64,000 nucleotides of DNA from Macrophomina tecta. Its lineage: Eukaryota; Ascomycota; Dothideomycetes; Botryosphaeriales; Botryosphaeriaceae. How positions within the stretch are numbered: position 1 is the stretch's first letter; every line of letters begins with the position of its first letter. Location of the stretch: assembly GCA_024180945.1 (NCBI GenBank), contig JAKSGN010000036.1, forward strand, positions 806,001 to 870,000. Reading direction: 5' to 3'. Under the pieces are notes generated by a model. It had not been told where the DNA came from. It searched no databases and saw nothing but the letters and a program-made list of their open reading frames with translations. Positions 1-11,611 of this stretch are shown here, one piece after another. Position numbers and translations under genes: made by a program.

Positions 1-398
1 AGTCAATGGGCATGCCGGCCCAGGACAACGACGCCGCCCAGCGCGCCCTCAACTTCATCCGCAACACCTTCAAGAGCTTCTACATCTCCGTCCACGAGAT
101 CATCGAGGACCTTCCCTCCCGCAAGATCTGCCTCTGGGTCATCTGCACCGGCTCCACCGTCTCCGGGCCGTGGACCAATGAATACGTCTGGAGCATGGAG
201 TTCAACGAGGCCGGCACCCACGTCATCCGCTGGAAGGAGTTCGTCGATGGCATCTCCACCAAGGCCCTGTTCCCGGAGATCATGGCCGAAGAGTGGGACG
301 AGGGCTTCAGTGACAGACCCTCGACCGGCCCATCGACAACATCTTCAGATGCTCCCTCGCGCCGCCCTTCAGCCGGGCCCTCGACACATTCATCCTGA
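1..398 (+). CDS. SnoaL-like (NTF2-fold) domain protein, 3' partial gene
   Basis: The reading frame is open from the window edge to a TGA at 396-398, so the 5' part of the gene lies outside. The visible 130 residues resemble the small SnoaL-like polyketide-cyclase/NTF2 fold common in fungi: an opening with PAQDND, a central strand pair around GPWTNEYVWSMEF, then a second strand with WKEFVDG. A Met codon at base 6 is in frame but is probably internal. The C-terminal tail after EEWDEG is Ser/Thr/Pro rich and low in complexity. Such proteins are usually cytosolic and of unassigned substrate. No neighbour within 3.6 kb hints at its role. The family call rests on overall pattern, not on a catalytic motif. 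Confidence 0.7.
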   Translation, partial: SMGMPAQDNDAAQRALNFIRNTFKSFYISVHEIIEDLPSRKICLWVICTGSTVSGPWTNEYVWSMEFNEAGTHVIRWKEFVDGISTKALFPEIMAEEWDEGFSDRPSTGPSTTSSDAPSRRPSAGPSTHSS

Positions 399-3300
399 CC
401 GCTTGCCGCAGCCGACGGTCAATCATGGCCTCAATGCAATCATACGAGGTGCTAGCCTCGCTGCGTTAGCTGGGATTTTCCACACTATCATTGCCTTTTC
501 TATTGCCGAAATTGCAGGGTTGGGTGCATCTTCTGCCGAAGCTTTAGGACCCTCTCACCCACCGTGCGCCAGGTTGTCTACAGTCGGAGCAACTGAGAGA
601 ATACAATGTCCAAGGCTTCGAGCAGGCAGAGACATGGATAGATCGGGGGCGGAATCAAGCAGTGGGGCCTCGAAATGTCGCGATCGCGTACTATACGCCC
701 AACAGCATGCAAGCCCCTGGTGGCGCCCGCTACGTGTCATAAGCCTCGGAATTGAGCCAACGGCGGGGTTTGCGGGGGGAATGATAATGCTTTGCGTGCG
801 CGGGAAAGGAGTATTTCTTATCTTTTCCTTTGTTTTCCTCATTCTCACTACCATTTTCCGATACCCAATTCGATACTTCATTCAGAACTAGAGAGACGAG
901 ACAAATGGTATAATTCAATCGCTCGAGGCCAGACACACTTGCCATTGGTCATTGCATCTCTTCAGGAACAGTTCCATCTGCCAATCGCGTTATTCTCTCG
1001 TAGCCCGGAAAGCTCTCCGGGAAACTTCCCGGCACACTTCCATCTACCGAATCGGCCTGCCCCTGGTTTCCTGTCGGCACTTTTTCTTTTTTTTTTTTTT
1101 TTTTTGGATTCAGAATGCATGCACGTCACCAAACAGCCTAATTCCCAACACGTTGGACGCTACTGAGCAACCTGTAAAGGGATCCTAAAGAGACAGAACC
1201 TCCCTATACGAAGCTCGCGACTGGACATGCGGAATAAACAGCGGTGTATTCGAAACGCCTGGTCTCACTCGCGGCCGTGAATATCCGCCCGATCCCGGAG
1301 GCCAAGACGCCTCTTTTGGGGGCCGGCCATGCAGCAGGGCCAGACTTCATCGCTCATGATCCTTTACCTCAACCTACTCTAGGCGCTAGCAGGCGGGCAT
1401 AACCAACTCACCTCGTAGGTTTGCTCCCCCGCATGCGAGCTGCAGATTCAGGATCTCGCTTGGGCCTGATCATCGTCCGAGATGATTTGTTGCGCGTCAT
1501 CGACCTTCTTCAAGAGCGACCCATGAGCCTCTCCACACGGACATGCTACCCAAACTCAGGGATTCGTGGCCCACCTTTCAAGTGGGCCCCCGTGGGCCGC
1601 ACCCTGGCGGTTCCCGAGGGCATGGATGTCCCTACGAGACAAAAGAGACGTCGAGGCCCGTCCCATCCTCTAGCATGGCCGCTCTCCTGGCTTTCCGCCC
1701 TCCCTCGCGGAACGTTCCGCGGACGGTGCTCCGGCTGCGAGAGACAAGCGCCGGATGTGGCCTCTCTCCTCTCAAAAACCGCAGAGGCACGCATAAAGAG
1801 CAGTGATTACCTTCAACGCCGATCCCACAACCGTCACAACCAGTCCCGACCCACCCTCAGCGCAAGCGAGCAAGAAAATCAGGAATCGCCGCCGTCTCAC
1901 CGCCGTCGTCGCTGTCATCGTGATCATCGCAACGAGCTGGTCCGCCCTCTTTCTCAGCTCGCCGACCACCACAGTATCCCCACCACCTGACTCGAAACGA
2001 ACCCGCAGATCGCAAGGGTCGGCCGCACCTTTTCCTCCCGGCCGATCTCCCTGACAACCTGTCATTTCCCAGAGAGAGAAATCTCGCTTCCGCGGCTGCT
2101 GCTCTTCGGGCGAACCTGCAAAAAAAAAAAAAAAAAAAGAAAAAAGAAAGAACGAGAAAGGCGCACGCCTTTCAACGGAAGTCGCGCCCTTGCCCCAGTG
2201 GCCCCTCCACACACTGTCTTCTTCGGGCGTTCTCCCCTTTCTTTCTCGATCTCCTGCCCCTCCCTTAGAGGGGCGATGATTGATGGCGATAACCTGAACA
2301 CCACGGCCATAATCTGCTCGTGACAAGACTTCGTCCGGACCGCGCCGGCTCGTCAGGTGTGTTTCCAGCCACGTGGTTTCGCTCGTCGATCCCTGGCTCG
2401 CGGGGGAAATGCGTACATGCAATCAAAGTGAAAAGAGGAAGGAAAAAACACCTGATTGCGAGTGATGGGAGACGGGATCGGCGGCGGTGTGTAAGATTTC
2501 CCCGTTCCGACCCGTCGTCGCCTTGTTCCCTTGCGCCCTGACTCACACCCGAGGCGGTTGGACTGTGGCCAAGTAGTCGCAGGTGTGTTGCCCCGGAGTA
2601 TTGTACGGAGTATCTTCAGATGTCATCGCGACGCTCGTTGCCGTTTGGAGTTCAGGAGCTTCTGGAGGGCATTATGGGGAGGGGGCAAAAGAATGGCCGC
2701 GTGAAATAATCGGTGGCCTAGATTGATTGGCGTGTGTCCCTTTTGCTCTTCATATGGTAAATGCCCCGTCGCCACTCTGCTTTTGCGGAAGCCCGGAACG
2801 TGTCTCGACGAGGAGGACGGGCGGTTGCGGATTTCTGTGTGTCTTGGTGTGATCTCGAGCCTTGTATGAGGTCGGACTGAACACTGCAGCTGATGAAATA
2901 CAGTGGGGGGAGTCACACGGCTGCATTCCCGCATTGTGCCGCTGCGCCAGAGGCTCCGAGAGCTCGAGCACTACAAAGGTAATAGTGATCCAACAGAGAA
3001 AATGGGCTGACGCAAGGTTGAAGTGAAGCAACGCTGCTCCTGCAATGTTGTCGGAAGGTTCTGCGTGCGGTCGATGTGGTGGTTGTTTGCCCGAGCATGC
3101 AAGCGTCCGCCTGGCGCGCAGCCGGCTATACGCCTCCCCGTTTGTATGCTGCCCTCGCTTTCCGTATGATGCGGTCTGTCCGTACGTCTCTACCAGCGAG
3201 AGCAGCGCTGGTGGCTTAGTGGGAAACGCATCTGCACTGCGCTAAAGCGGTAGCGAAGGACGAGTACCGACGCAACACCACCCCCTTAGGACAGGCCGCA

Positions 3301-4076
3301 CGCGGACTTGAGTCTGCTCGATGAACGTCTGGTTCATTCCTGTCCAATGCAATCCCATTTCCTCCTCCTGGTATTGCAAGGTCGCTTTCCTTTTTCCTTC
3401 TGGGAAGGTGGTAAACGTCACTCTTCTTTCGAAGAACTTGAAGCAATTCTTCTATACACACGACCAAATATTCATCACTGAAACTACACGCTCATCCACG
3501 GAGAGTGCACTTGCTTATATTCAGTTATTCTCGTGGATCCGCATTTTCTTTAATAGCACTGCCCTCTGCTTGTTCCACGTACACTTGCTGACCTTTCTAC
3601 CATTATCAAGCAGCGATCCAAGATCATTGTTCCTGAAGGTTCGCTGGTCCACTGATCCACCTTCGCAGCTTCTCATATACAGCATGCACAACAAACCTTG
3701 GACCCCTGTGGGGGATATCAGTCTCTTGCATGTGCTCCCCGCATGCGGGGTATGGGGCATCCCCGCGCATACTTCCCGTCCCTACGCTTCAATACCCACT
3801 CCCCGTCCAACCAATTCCCGGCACAGATGAGCAATTGGAAGGCAACAACTATATTATGACGACGGAGTGCGTGTCGGGAGCTGGCAACAGGGATAAGGCC
3901 ATGCGATTCACTCTCCGCAACTCTCTTTAAGAAATTATCACCCCCCTTTCCCATTTTCAATCCCCCTCCCTTCTCCATTCCCTCAGACCTACAGCGCCTC
4001 CCCAATTCCGCTCTTATCATCCTCCTGACATCCTTTCACAAAAAAGGGAAAGCAAAAAAAAAAAGCACCTTCAACC
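399..4076. other. Intergenic spacer, no supported gene
   Basis: About 3.7 kb without a convincing gene. It holds a run of 19 T (1087-1105) and a run of 19 A (2120-2138). A frame at about 1803-2054 (+) would give one hydrophobic segment after a basic cluster, but it opens with GTG and has no splice partners. The last 100 bases before 4077 are pyrimidine rich followed by an A-rich leader, as often seen before fungal start codons. Confidence 0.6.
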
Positions 4077-5335
4077 ATGCACCACAAAATCGCCCTCGAG
4101 GAAGCCTGGGCGCACCCCTCCCTCTTCGCCCACTCCGACCCGACCACCCTCGCTCCCGCCGGCGTTATCGGGCCCGACCTGCGCGCCGCCCTCCTCGACG
4201 TCCACGGCACCCGCCTCGCCCAGATGTCCGCCAACGGCGTCGCGCTCATGGCCCTCTCCCTCTCCGCGCCCGGCCCGCAAGGCGTCTCGTCCCCTTCCGC
4301 CGCCGCCACGCTCGCCCGCACCGCCAACGACGCGCTTGCCGCCGCCGTCGCCGAGAACCCGACGCGCTTCGCCGCCTTCGCCGCGCTGAGCATGCACGAC
4401 GCGGCGGCTGCGGCGGACGAGCTGCGGCGGTGTTGGGCGGAGAAGAGCGGGTTTGTCGGCGCGCTGGTGAACGACTTCCAGTCCGCGGGGGAGGAGGGCA
4501 ACGAGATGCTGTTCTACGACGGGAACGCGTACGACGAGTTCTGGCGGACGGCGGAGGAGCTGGGGTGTCCGGTGTATATCCACCCGCGGTCGGCGACGCC
4601 GCTGATACACGAGCAGATGTGGAAGGGGCGGCCGTGGCTGGCGTACTCGGCGCTGGGGTACGCGAACAGGGTGAGCATGCACGTGCTGGGGATTGTGACG
4701 GGCGGGGTGCTGGACCGGTTTCCGCGGCTGAAGATCGTGATTGGGCATATGGGGGAGCACATGTGAGTTCCGACTTTACCCCCCTTTTGTGCGTGCGAGC
4801 GTCCATTTCTGTTCCCGCCCTTTCCCCCCTCTTGGGCTGTTGTAGGGCTCTCTGATCATGGGATGGGGGAAAGCGCGATAGCCCGTACGACCTCTACCGC
4901 ATCGACCACAAGCTCAACCGCGCCCGCTTCCCGGATATGCCGATGCGCAAGGACAGGTTGGTGAGGGATTATTTCGGCACGCAACTGTTCATCACGACAT
5001 CCGGCCACTTCTCGACGCCGGCGTTGTTGTGCGCGATGCAGGAGATCGGGACGCGCAGCATCCTCTTTTCCATCGACTACCCGTACGAGAGTATCCCGAA
5101 CGGCTGCGTGTGGTTTGACGAGCACGTCCCGATCAGTCCCGGGGACTTGGTGGATATTGGGCGGAACAATGCGCTACGAGTGTTTCCGAGACTGGCGCAG
5201 GAACCTCATTCGTTGGAGGAGAAGCAGCCGCATGAGTGCGGCGTGGGCGGGCTTGGCCTAAGGAAGGGGGCTGAGGGTGAGGTTGAGTATGGTCTGTACA
5301 ACAGCCACTGGAGTGAGAGGACCGCGAGGCGTTGA
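4077..5335 (+). CDS. Amidohydrolase-2 family metal-dependent decarboxylase-like protein
   Basis: Two exons, 4077-4762 and 4882-5335, with intron 4763-4881 (119 bases, GTGAGT...TAG), give 379 residues. The splice rebuilds the strand GHMGEHI followed by PYDLYRID, which no unspliced frame contains. The N-terminus MHHKIALEEAW matches the start of 2,3-dihydroxybenzoate and gamma-resorcylate decarboxylases. In that family Glu8, a His near 165-170 and an Asp near 290 hold the metal. Here Glu8, His169 in YIHPRSA, His224 in GHMGE and Asp294 in FSIDYPYES sit at these positions. Likely role: non-oxidative decarboxylation, or hydrolysis of an aromatic acid, in the cytosol. The tail after NNALRVFPRL is about 45 residues longer than I expect and looks disordered. 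Substrate is not determinable. An oxidoreductase-linked aromatic catabolic cluster is not visible nearby. Confidence 0.88.
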
Positions 5336-8300
5336 TGAATTGGATCGGGGATGGGAAAGCACGCAATCGGAACCTCTGCCATTCACGACGAAGGAATCAG
5401 CGCCTTCATCTGCGAAGCCAGCTGCCAGGTTCACGCAGTAACGAGGATGTACAAACATTGAAGAAGCAATCTGCGCGTAAAAACAGTATCAGTCATCGTT
5501 GAAATTCATCGCTTTTGAAATAATCCTGCCCTATATGGAAGCAGGCAAACCCCGCAGCAGGGTTTTTTGAGCTGGACTACACGTTGATCCAGAGAAGAAC
5601 TTGCAAAACCTGCACCCAATAGGTGTGTCAGCCTGCGTTCACTACGTCCCATTCTATCAGGATTCTCCCGAATCTCAAAACTCGGCTTTGCACGCGTCTG
5701 CAAACAAGACACAGATCTCCAAACCACAAATAAAAGCGCATTTTACCAAGAACCATACCTGGTATTTAGGGGTGGAACATGCCCTGCATGTTGACAGGCA
5801 TAAGCCGCTCCAACCTTTGCACCGACACGCCTTGTTATCAAACTATCAAACTACCAATGCAGCGTGATTGATACTGAATCGCTGGAGAGACTCTAGAGAC
5901 AATTGGCAGTGAAGTGATGGAGAGCATACAAGCAGTAAGGAGAATGGAGTTGGACATATATTTTTGTTGTAGATCTGCGAGAAGGGGGGCTACGAAGGCA
6001 TACTCCATGCATGTCAGAAATATTGTAATCGAATTCGAGATCTACAAATTTTTGTCTTTTCCATTCATATAAAGCGACCATACGTTCGCATCCACGCCAA
6101 AGAAGGAGTATCAAGTGGAAGAAATCATAAAGACTTGTATTGGCCAGGAACTGAACCTGGGGCTCGCCGACCATATCGCATGAAGTCCGCTTTTTAAACT
6201 GGGGACAGCATCATGCGGGCACCTCCCGTAGAAAAGAGATACCGTCACTCCTGCGGAGCACCGACACATCTTTCCACTAAACCACCGACGTGTGACTGGG
6301 ATAGAAGGAGCTGGAAGGTCGTATCAAGTAGCGCACACCAGATGCACTGCACGGCGCGACAGAAATCGTCAGGATGGGCGGTTCTCCACCAACAGACACA
6401 AGACGGAACGTGAGCTTCATTCGGAAGCGAAACAAACACTAAAAGGTCAAAAAATATTCCATTCTGCTCATCGGTATGTCTAGTATAAGGTGATACAGGC
6501 TGCCACGCACAAACATGAGCTTCTCCTGAGCTTCCACTTGAAGGCCTCGACCTGCCTCCGAACACTTTCCGGTCGAGCCACTTCAAAAACCTCACAAACA
6601 CGTTCTTCCACCACCACAAGCCAGCCTTTCACAACGGCTGTATCTGTGCTCGCCACTCCACCCTGCTGGAACCGTGGCCCGCCTCAACCCCCCATTCTAC
6701 GCCCACGTCTCAACCCCACACCCAACGATACACTCCCTTTAACCTTGTCTCAGAAGAGCCCCTGTAGTAGAGGGAAATCAAAACTGCTACCCCCGGGCAC
6801 CACGGGCCATGCAAGCCTCCCACCCAACGCCGGCACTAGACGATCTTCTCGGCCTCTCCTTTCTTTCATAAGACTGAAGATCACACGCTCGCTCCAGCTG
6901 ACACCAGGCCAAGCACGGTCAACAAGTTCGTGACTGGTTGGAGGCCAGAAAGAAAAGAAAAGTATGAACGGCACTCCGACCCAGCTTACACAGAGCGACG
7001 CGTCCATAGCAGGCGCAGGGCCGGGAGAAAGGATGAGGGAAGGCGTTGGTCGTCCCTGAGTGAGAAGAGCTCCTCCGCCGACGGACAGGTTCACAATGTT
7101 TTCACATCGATCCTGTGGCAAATACGACGCCGTCGTCCGCAGGACGACACCAGACCCACCCCCCCCCCCCAAAAAAAAAAAGGCCGTCGAGGGCAACGCA
7201 AAAGCCAGGAAAAGGGGCTACGAGAGCGGGAAGCTATGGTGTGCTCACCCCGGCCGGCATGCTCGATGGTTGAATTCAGTTAAAGAGTTTCTAAGGCCCT
7301 TGCTAGTCGTGGTCACTGACACGACGCCCTACCATATCACAAAGCACACCATGCTGTATTCGTACGAATCAGCGAGGATACATTTTATCATGGCGTGACA
7401 AAGATGGAATTGAGATTGAAGAAAAAGGAACAGCAACAGCACAAAAGAGAATTAAAACAAAATTTACCAGAACACGCCTAGATCGCACCAACAATGAACA
7501 ATTCTTCGCCAGTCTCTACCGCGAAGGAATACTGACGTATATGTGTAATTTATCATTGTATTGAGAGATCAATACTCACATTTTGATGATGGATCCTTCG
7601 CCTCTGCGTATGGAAAGGCGGGCTAGTTGCAATGGCTTTGCAGCCGTCTCATACTTACCTGGAGTTGTCGAGAATACTGTAATGGTCCAGGAGAGGACAT
7701 CTTTTTTTTTTTTTTTTTTTCACGCGCCTCCGCCAGCGTTCTCTGCAGGTTGCTTCTAGTCACAGCTGCTCATGCTGGGGCCTAACCCGACAGATCCATG
7801 CATTCCTGGGAAGCAAAGTCCGGAGTCGGCATATGGTGTAGAGCAACGCCAGCCTTCAAGGGTAAATAGCATCGACGAGTAACAACAGAGGCTTGAAAGA
7901 AAGCCATGATCCCTCACGAACGGAGGAGACGGGAAAAAGAGCCACAAGGGTTGCAACATAGCAACCGAAACGAGACCTCTTCGCACCAAAGACAAAGTCG
8001 ATGACACCGTAACCGAAAAGAATATATCTGTATCAGCTTCTCCAAGGACTGTTCTGGCCAAGTGACTTGCATCGGGAAATACTTGTGGGCCAGCAGATGT
8101 AGCACCGCAGGCGGCAGCGGCGGACATGGCGTATGCGCTGTGTATCCCCGGCGCCTCCGCCGTGAAAAAGCTTTAGCAGTGGGCCAAAACGCCAAAAGGG
8201 GTACCAAAACGCCGCCGCTGGCGCCAGGTACCTGCAGGACGGCGGTACAACGGACGTCTTCTGACACGCCGACGTGACTAGAGGGCTTTTCCAAAACGGA

Positions 8301-11238
8301 GGCTTCATCAGAAAAACCCCCGCTAGCGTCACGCGGGCGGCAATATGCCTAATAACCAGGAGGCTCTGCGGACGTTCCCACTGCTCACGGGCCATTTACT
8401 CAACTATTTGCTGGGCGTAAGCCCGGGTGCTACGCACGGCGGAGTGATGGTTACCCGGCGGTATTGCTGAAGCGAGAGTGGTACAGCAGCTGTCAGACCA
8501 GGCCAGCGGGGAAGAAGAGGCAGGGGAGTTTAGGGTATCCGTGAACCCGGTTAGGACATCACTGACTGCACGTATGGACCGGTTAAGATTCCGAAGCCTC
8601 AATGACGCCCTCTTCGCCTTTGTTTCTCTGAAGTGGCGCAGGGAAATAAAGCCGTGGCTGCTTCTTAAATCTCCGATTGAGCTGTTGGAATAGAGTCGGT
8701 GAAGCGGTGTCACAGCCCCGTCAGAACTTTGTGGCTTTGTGGAGAGGTGCAAGCTCACAATCGGTTTGTGGGCCAAAGTTGCTTAATTAGGAACAAAGAC
8801 CCGGTTACCGGGTTTCCTGGCACTGAGCGCTGGTGAGGCTGACGGCAGGACGGACTGCATGTTGTTGTTCGCGAAGGGCCTCTGCCTCTGCCTATTTTTT
8901 TTTTTTTTTCCTCGCCGCCCGCCCCCAGAGTCAGGGCCCGAGATTCTGCCACATGGATGAAGCAAGGTGGCCGGGGGAAGACTAAAATCTGAGGCGGTTT
9001 GTTTTTCTTGCTATTGCCATCAGCTGACGGTGAGGCTGGTACAAGACTGCGATAAAAGGTCCGTGGAGATACGAGGGAGCTGCAAAGGTGCGAAAGCAGA
9101 GCGAGAATCGTTAATTGCCTACACCGCCAGAATTTAGGTTGCCTCTTCAGGAAGCTGAGGAGACGAGCATTGCGCGACATGCGATCAACGGCAGAAGAAA
9201 ACACCAGGCTGAAGTGAGGCAAGCGGAATTGGCGGAGGAGCAGGGCATCCGCGAGACAGCAGCAGCATCCATCGAGCCGGGGCATGTTTGGCATCATCAT
9301 CGGCTGGGACTCGGCGATCGAGTTGGCGGTACGACAGTGCGCGATTCCCCCTGGTCGGCGAGGCTTTTGCTCCTTCGCTCGCTTATGCAGTGACACCAGA
9401 TCGGGAGCGCACAATCAAATCTCGGTACGACGTGCACAACAGATGCAGAAGCAACCTGGCAGGAACACGGGTAGGGTTGCTTGCGGCGGGCCGACGTCCA
9501 TTGCTTCTGCGCGTCATTGCCGGGGCCCCTGCCCTTGCGGATGTGTGTCATATCTGAGAGATCTCCAGGAATGCAGCGCGCAGGCGGAGGGTCTCGTCCG
9601 GGTTGGTGGGACGCGGCGTTTCCCGGGTACAGCGCGATTGAGACTGACCAAACCAGACGAGCGGGCGACGTAAACGGCAAGGCAAGAAAGCCGGCTGCCC
9701 TACTTGGGCGGGTCGAGGCTGGCAAGGGCGCTGGGAAGGGTCACGGTAGCGGAATGCGGTACGACTCGGGTGAGGAGTGTCTGCCAGCAGCAGGTGCCAG
9801 TGGAGGGATGTCGGGGAGACGAGGGATAGAGGTCATGTTGCAGCGGGACGGGCGCGGTGCAGCGCGGAATATTCTTGAAGGGAGGACGAAACCGGGCCAG
9901 AGGTAGGGCATCCCGGGGCAGCGTCTGCGATGGTGGGATCCGGGTGGCCGACAGGTCGTATTGGGGGCGGAGGCGTGGAAGTCGTCGAGGGGCAGGTCTT
10001 GCGGCGGGAGGATCCGCAGGGCTTGGCGCAGTGGCAGGGGAAGTGGACCAGTTGGAGGGCTTGCCGGGCGGCGCGAGGGCGGCAGCGGGTCAGACACGAT
10101 GGCGCAGATGGAGGTTGCGGTGTTCCTGATGGGGCCATGACCAGCAACCGGGTTTCGTTTGGGATCTCGCAGGCAGATCGGCCCCTGGAGATCTTGTGGC
10201 GGGTGAGGTTGGCACGTTGCTGCGCCGGCGAAACCAATACGGCCGCTGGAATGCGGGCTGGGCGGGGTGCTGGCGGCGGCACGGCAGGGCGGGCGTGGGC
10301 AGCCGTCACCGGAGTTGCTGCTGGAGGCGCGGCGGCGGGCGTGAGGGCGCGAGGGTGCGGCGCAGGGCGTCGGCGGCGGCGGCGGCAGCGGAGAAGGAGG
10401 AGGAGGATGAGGAGGAGGAGGAGTAAGACGCGGCGCGATGGTGGCCGTGGGCGTGGTGGTGGTGAGAGAGGGTGGGTGGATCTGGCAGGGACCCGCAGGC
10501 CTGGGTGCCGCGCAAAACGGCGTCGGTGGCTGCATGCACGCCGCCCGTTCGAGCAGCTGCAGCTTCCCTCCGCGGCGACGCCCACCTCGTCGACGATGCT
10601 GTAATGGACGGCGGCCACAGCATGCCTGCGTCAGCCGCCTGAAGCGGATGCGCGCGCCGCGGGGATGATGGGACGGGACGAGACGAGGCCGCGGGCAGCG
10701 GGGCAGCGCAGATGGGGTGGTGGGTGGTGGGTGGTAGGTAGTCCTCAGCGCCGCCGCCTGCCGCGCTGCTGCTGCTGCTGCATCGCCACCATCGCTATTC
10801 CGCGCACGCACACGCTTGCCCCAAGCTTCGCGGATCTCGCCAGGCTCAGCCCTCTGGCCCGCTGACCAGGGGCTTGGAACGACAGGGTCGCGGGCCATCG
10901 CACCGCAGAGCCTTGTCTCAGGCAACGCAACCAGGTCGCCAGGACTCTCGCGCCCATTCCGCTCCGCGCTCAACGGCGATGTGACACGTCCACCGCCATT
11001 AGAATGAGCCCGCATTCCTTTGCAACTGGGATCCGCTACCTGGAATTGCAACCCATGGCCGCGGCTGCGGGCCACGACGCCCTAGTCTGACAAGCTTCCA
11101 CCCGCCTTGCCGCATCGGGCACCGTCGGCAAGCGGCTTTGATATAGAGTCGCAACTCCATCGTGTGACGGGCGTGTATCTCGTCCAATTTCGTCCGCCGC
11201 CTGCCCCATTGACGAGCATTCCTCCCCAACCGCCGCCG
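5336..11238. other. Long spacer, AT-balanced then GC-rich, no supported gene
   Basis: Nearly 6 kb with no frame that carries a recognisable domain or a consistent exon chain. It contains T runs at 7702-7720 and 8895-8909. A possible tRNA-like pair of boxes lies on the minus strand at 6147-6284 (see findings). From about 9700 to 11000 the sequence becomes very GC rich with trinucleotide runs, so several frames on both strands stay open by composition alone. Confidence 0.5.
10368..10425. repeat. GC-rich trinucleotide run (CGG/GGA)
   Basis: An imperfect run of CGG then GGA triplets. On the plus strand it would encode Arg/Glu tracts and on the minus strand Ser/Pro tracts. It keeps all frames open and explains the long spurious frames around 9741-11075. 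Confidence 0.8.
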
Positions 11239-11246
11239 TATATAAG
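11239..11246 (+). promoter_or_regulatory. TATA box for the small Cys-rich gene
   Basis: TATATAAG lies 200 bases upstream of the ATG at 11447. A CCAAT pentamer at 11184-11188 lies another 50 bases upstream. Spacing suits a fungal core promoter with a 5' leader of about 150 bases. Inference from sequence only. Confidence 0.55.
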
Positions 11247-11446
11247 CCCGCCCGGCCGGCGCCCTGGAGATCTGCCGCCATCGAAGATCAGTCTCCCTCT
11301 CGCGACCCACGCCTGCGAATCGGCGAATTTCCAGCTGTCTCTTCCTGCGTGAGTGGCCTCTTCCCTCCCCCATCTGCCGGCCCAGCGCTGACGGCCGACG
11401 GCACAGCTCTTGCTCCCGCCCCGCCCCTCGCCCGCCGCCCTCCACC

Positions 11447-11611
11447 ATGGCCGTCGCCGGCAACTGCGAGCACTCGTTCAAGATGGTCAAGTCGGACAAC
11501 TCGCTCATCCACTGGATCTGCAACATGTGCCACTCCGGGCCGCACTGGTTCATCTTCGAGTGCCAGCGCTGCAAGCTCAAGACGTGCCGGCCGTGCTCGT
11601 CCAAGGCGTGA
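11447..11611 (+). CDS. Small Cys-rich protein, probable zinc-binding, 54 aa
   Basis: ATG at 11447 in the context CACCATGG runs 54 codons to TGA at 11609-11611. The product has spaced Cys and His residues that look like a compact zinc ribbon: CEH near the start, then CNMCHSGPHW, CQRCKLKTC and RPC. Codon use is strongly C/G-ending, as in the other genes here. The short length means simple gene callers may skip it. I recall similar short fungal hypothetical proteins with an IHWIC..CHSGPHW core, but I cannot name a function. The stop overlaps a good donor (GTGAGC at 11608), so an extra 3' exon is possible; splicing to an AG at 11661 would lengthen it with unconvincing sequence. A TATA box and CCAAT box lie upstream. 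Confidence 0.7.
   Translation: MAVAGNCEHSFKMVKSDNSLIHWICNMCHSGPHWFIFECQRCKLKTCRPCSSKA

Noticed and set aside
1803..2054. Short frame with one predicted membrane segment after a basic cluster
   Set aside because: The frame begins with GTG, not ATG, and no splice partners or promoter signals were found. The hydrophobic stretch comes from GTC/ATC-rich sequence.
9741..11075. 444-codon minus-strand frame and several overlapping long frames
   Set aside because: The region is very GC rich with trinucleotide repeats, so long frames stay open on both strands at once. The translations are Pro/Arg/Ser/Thr rich without a domain.
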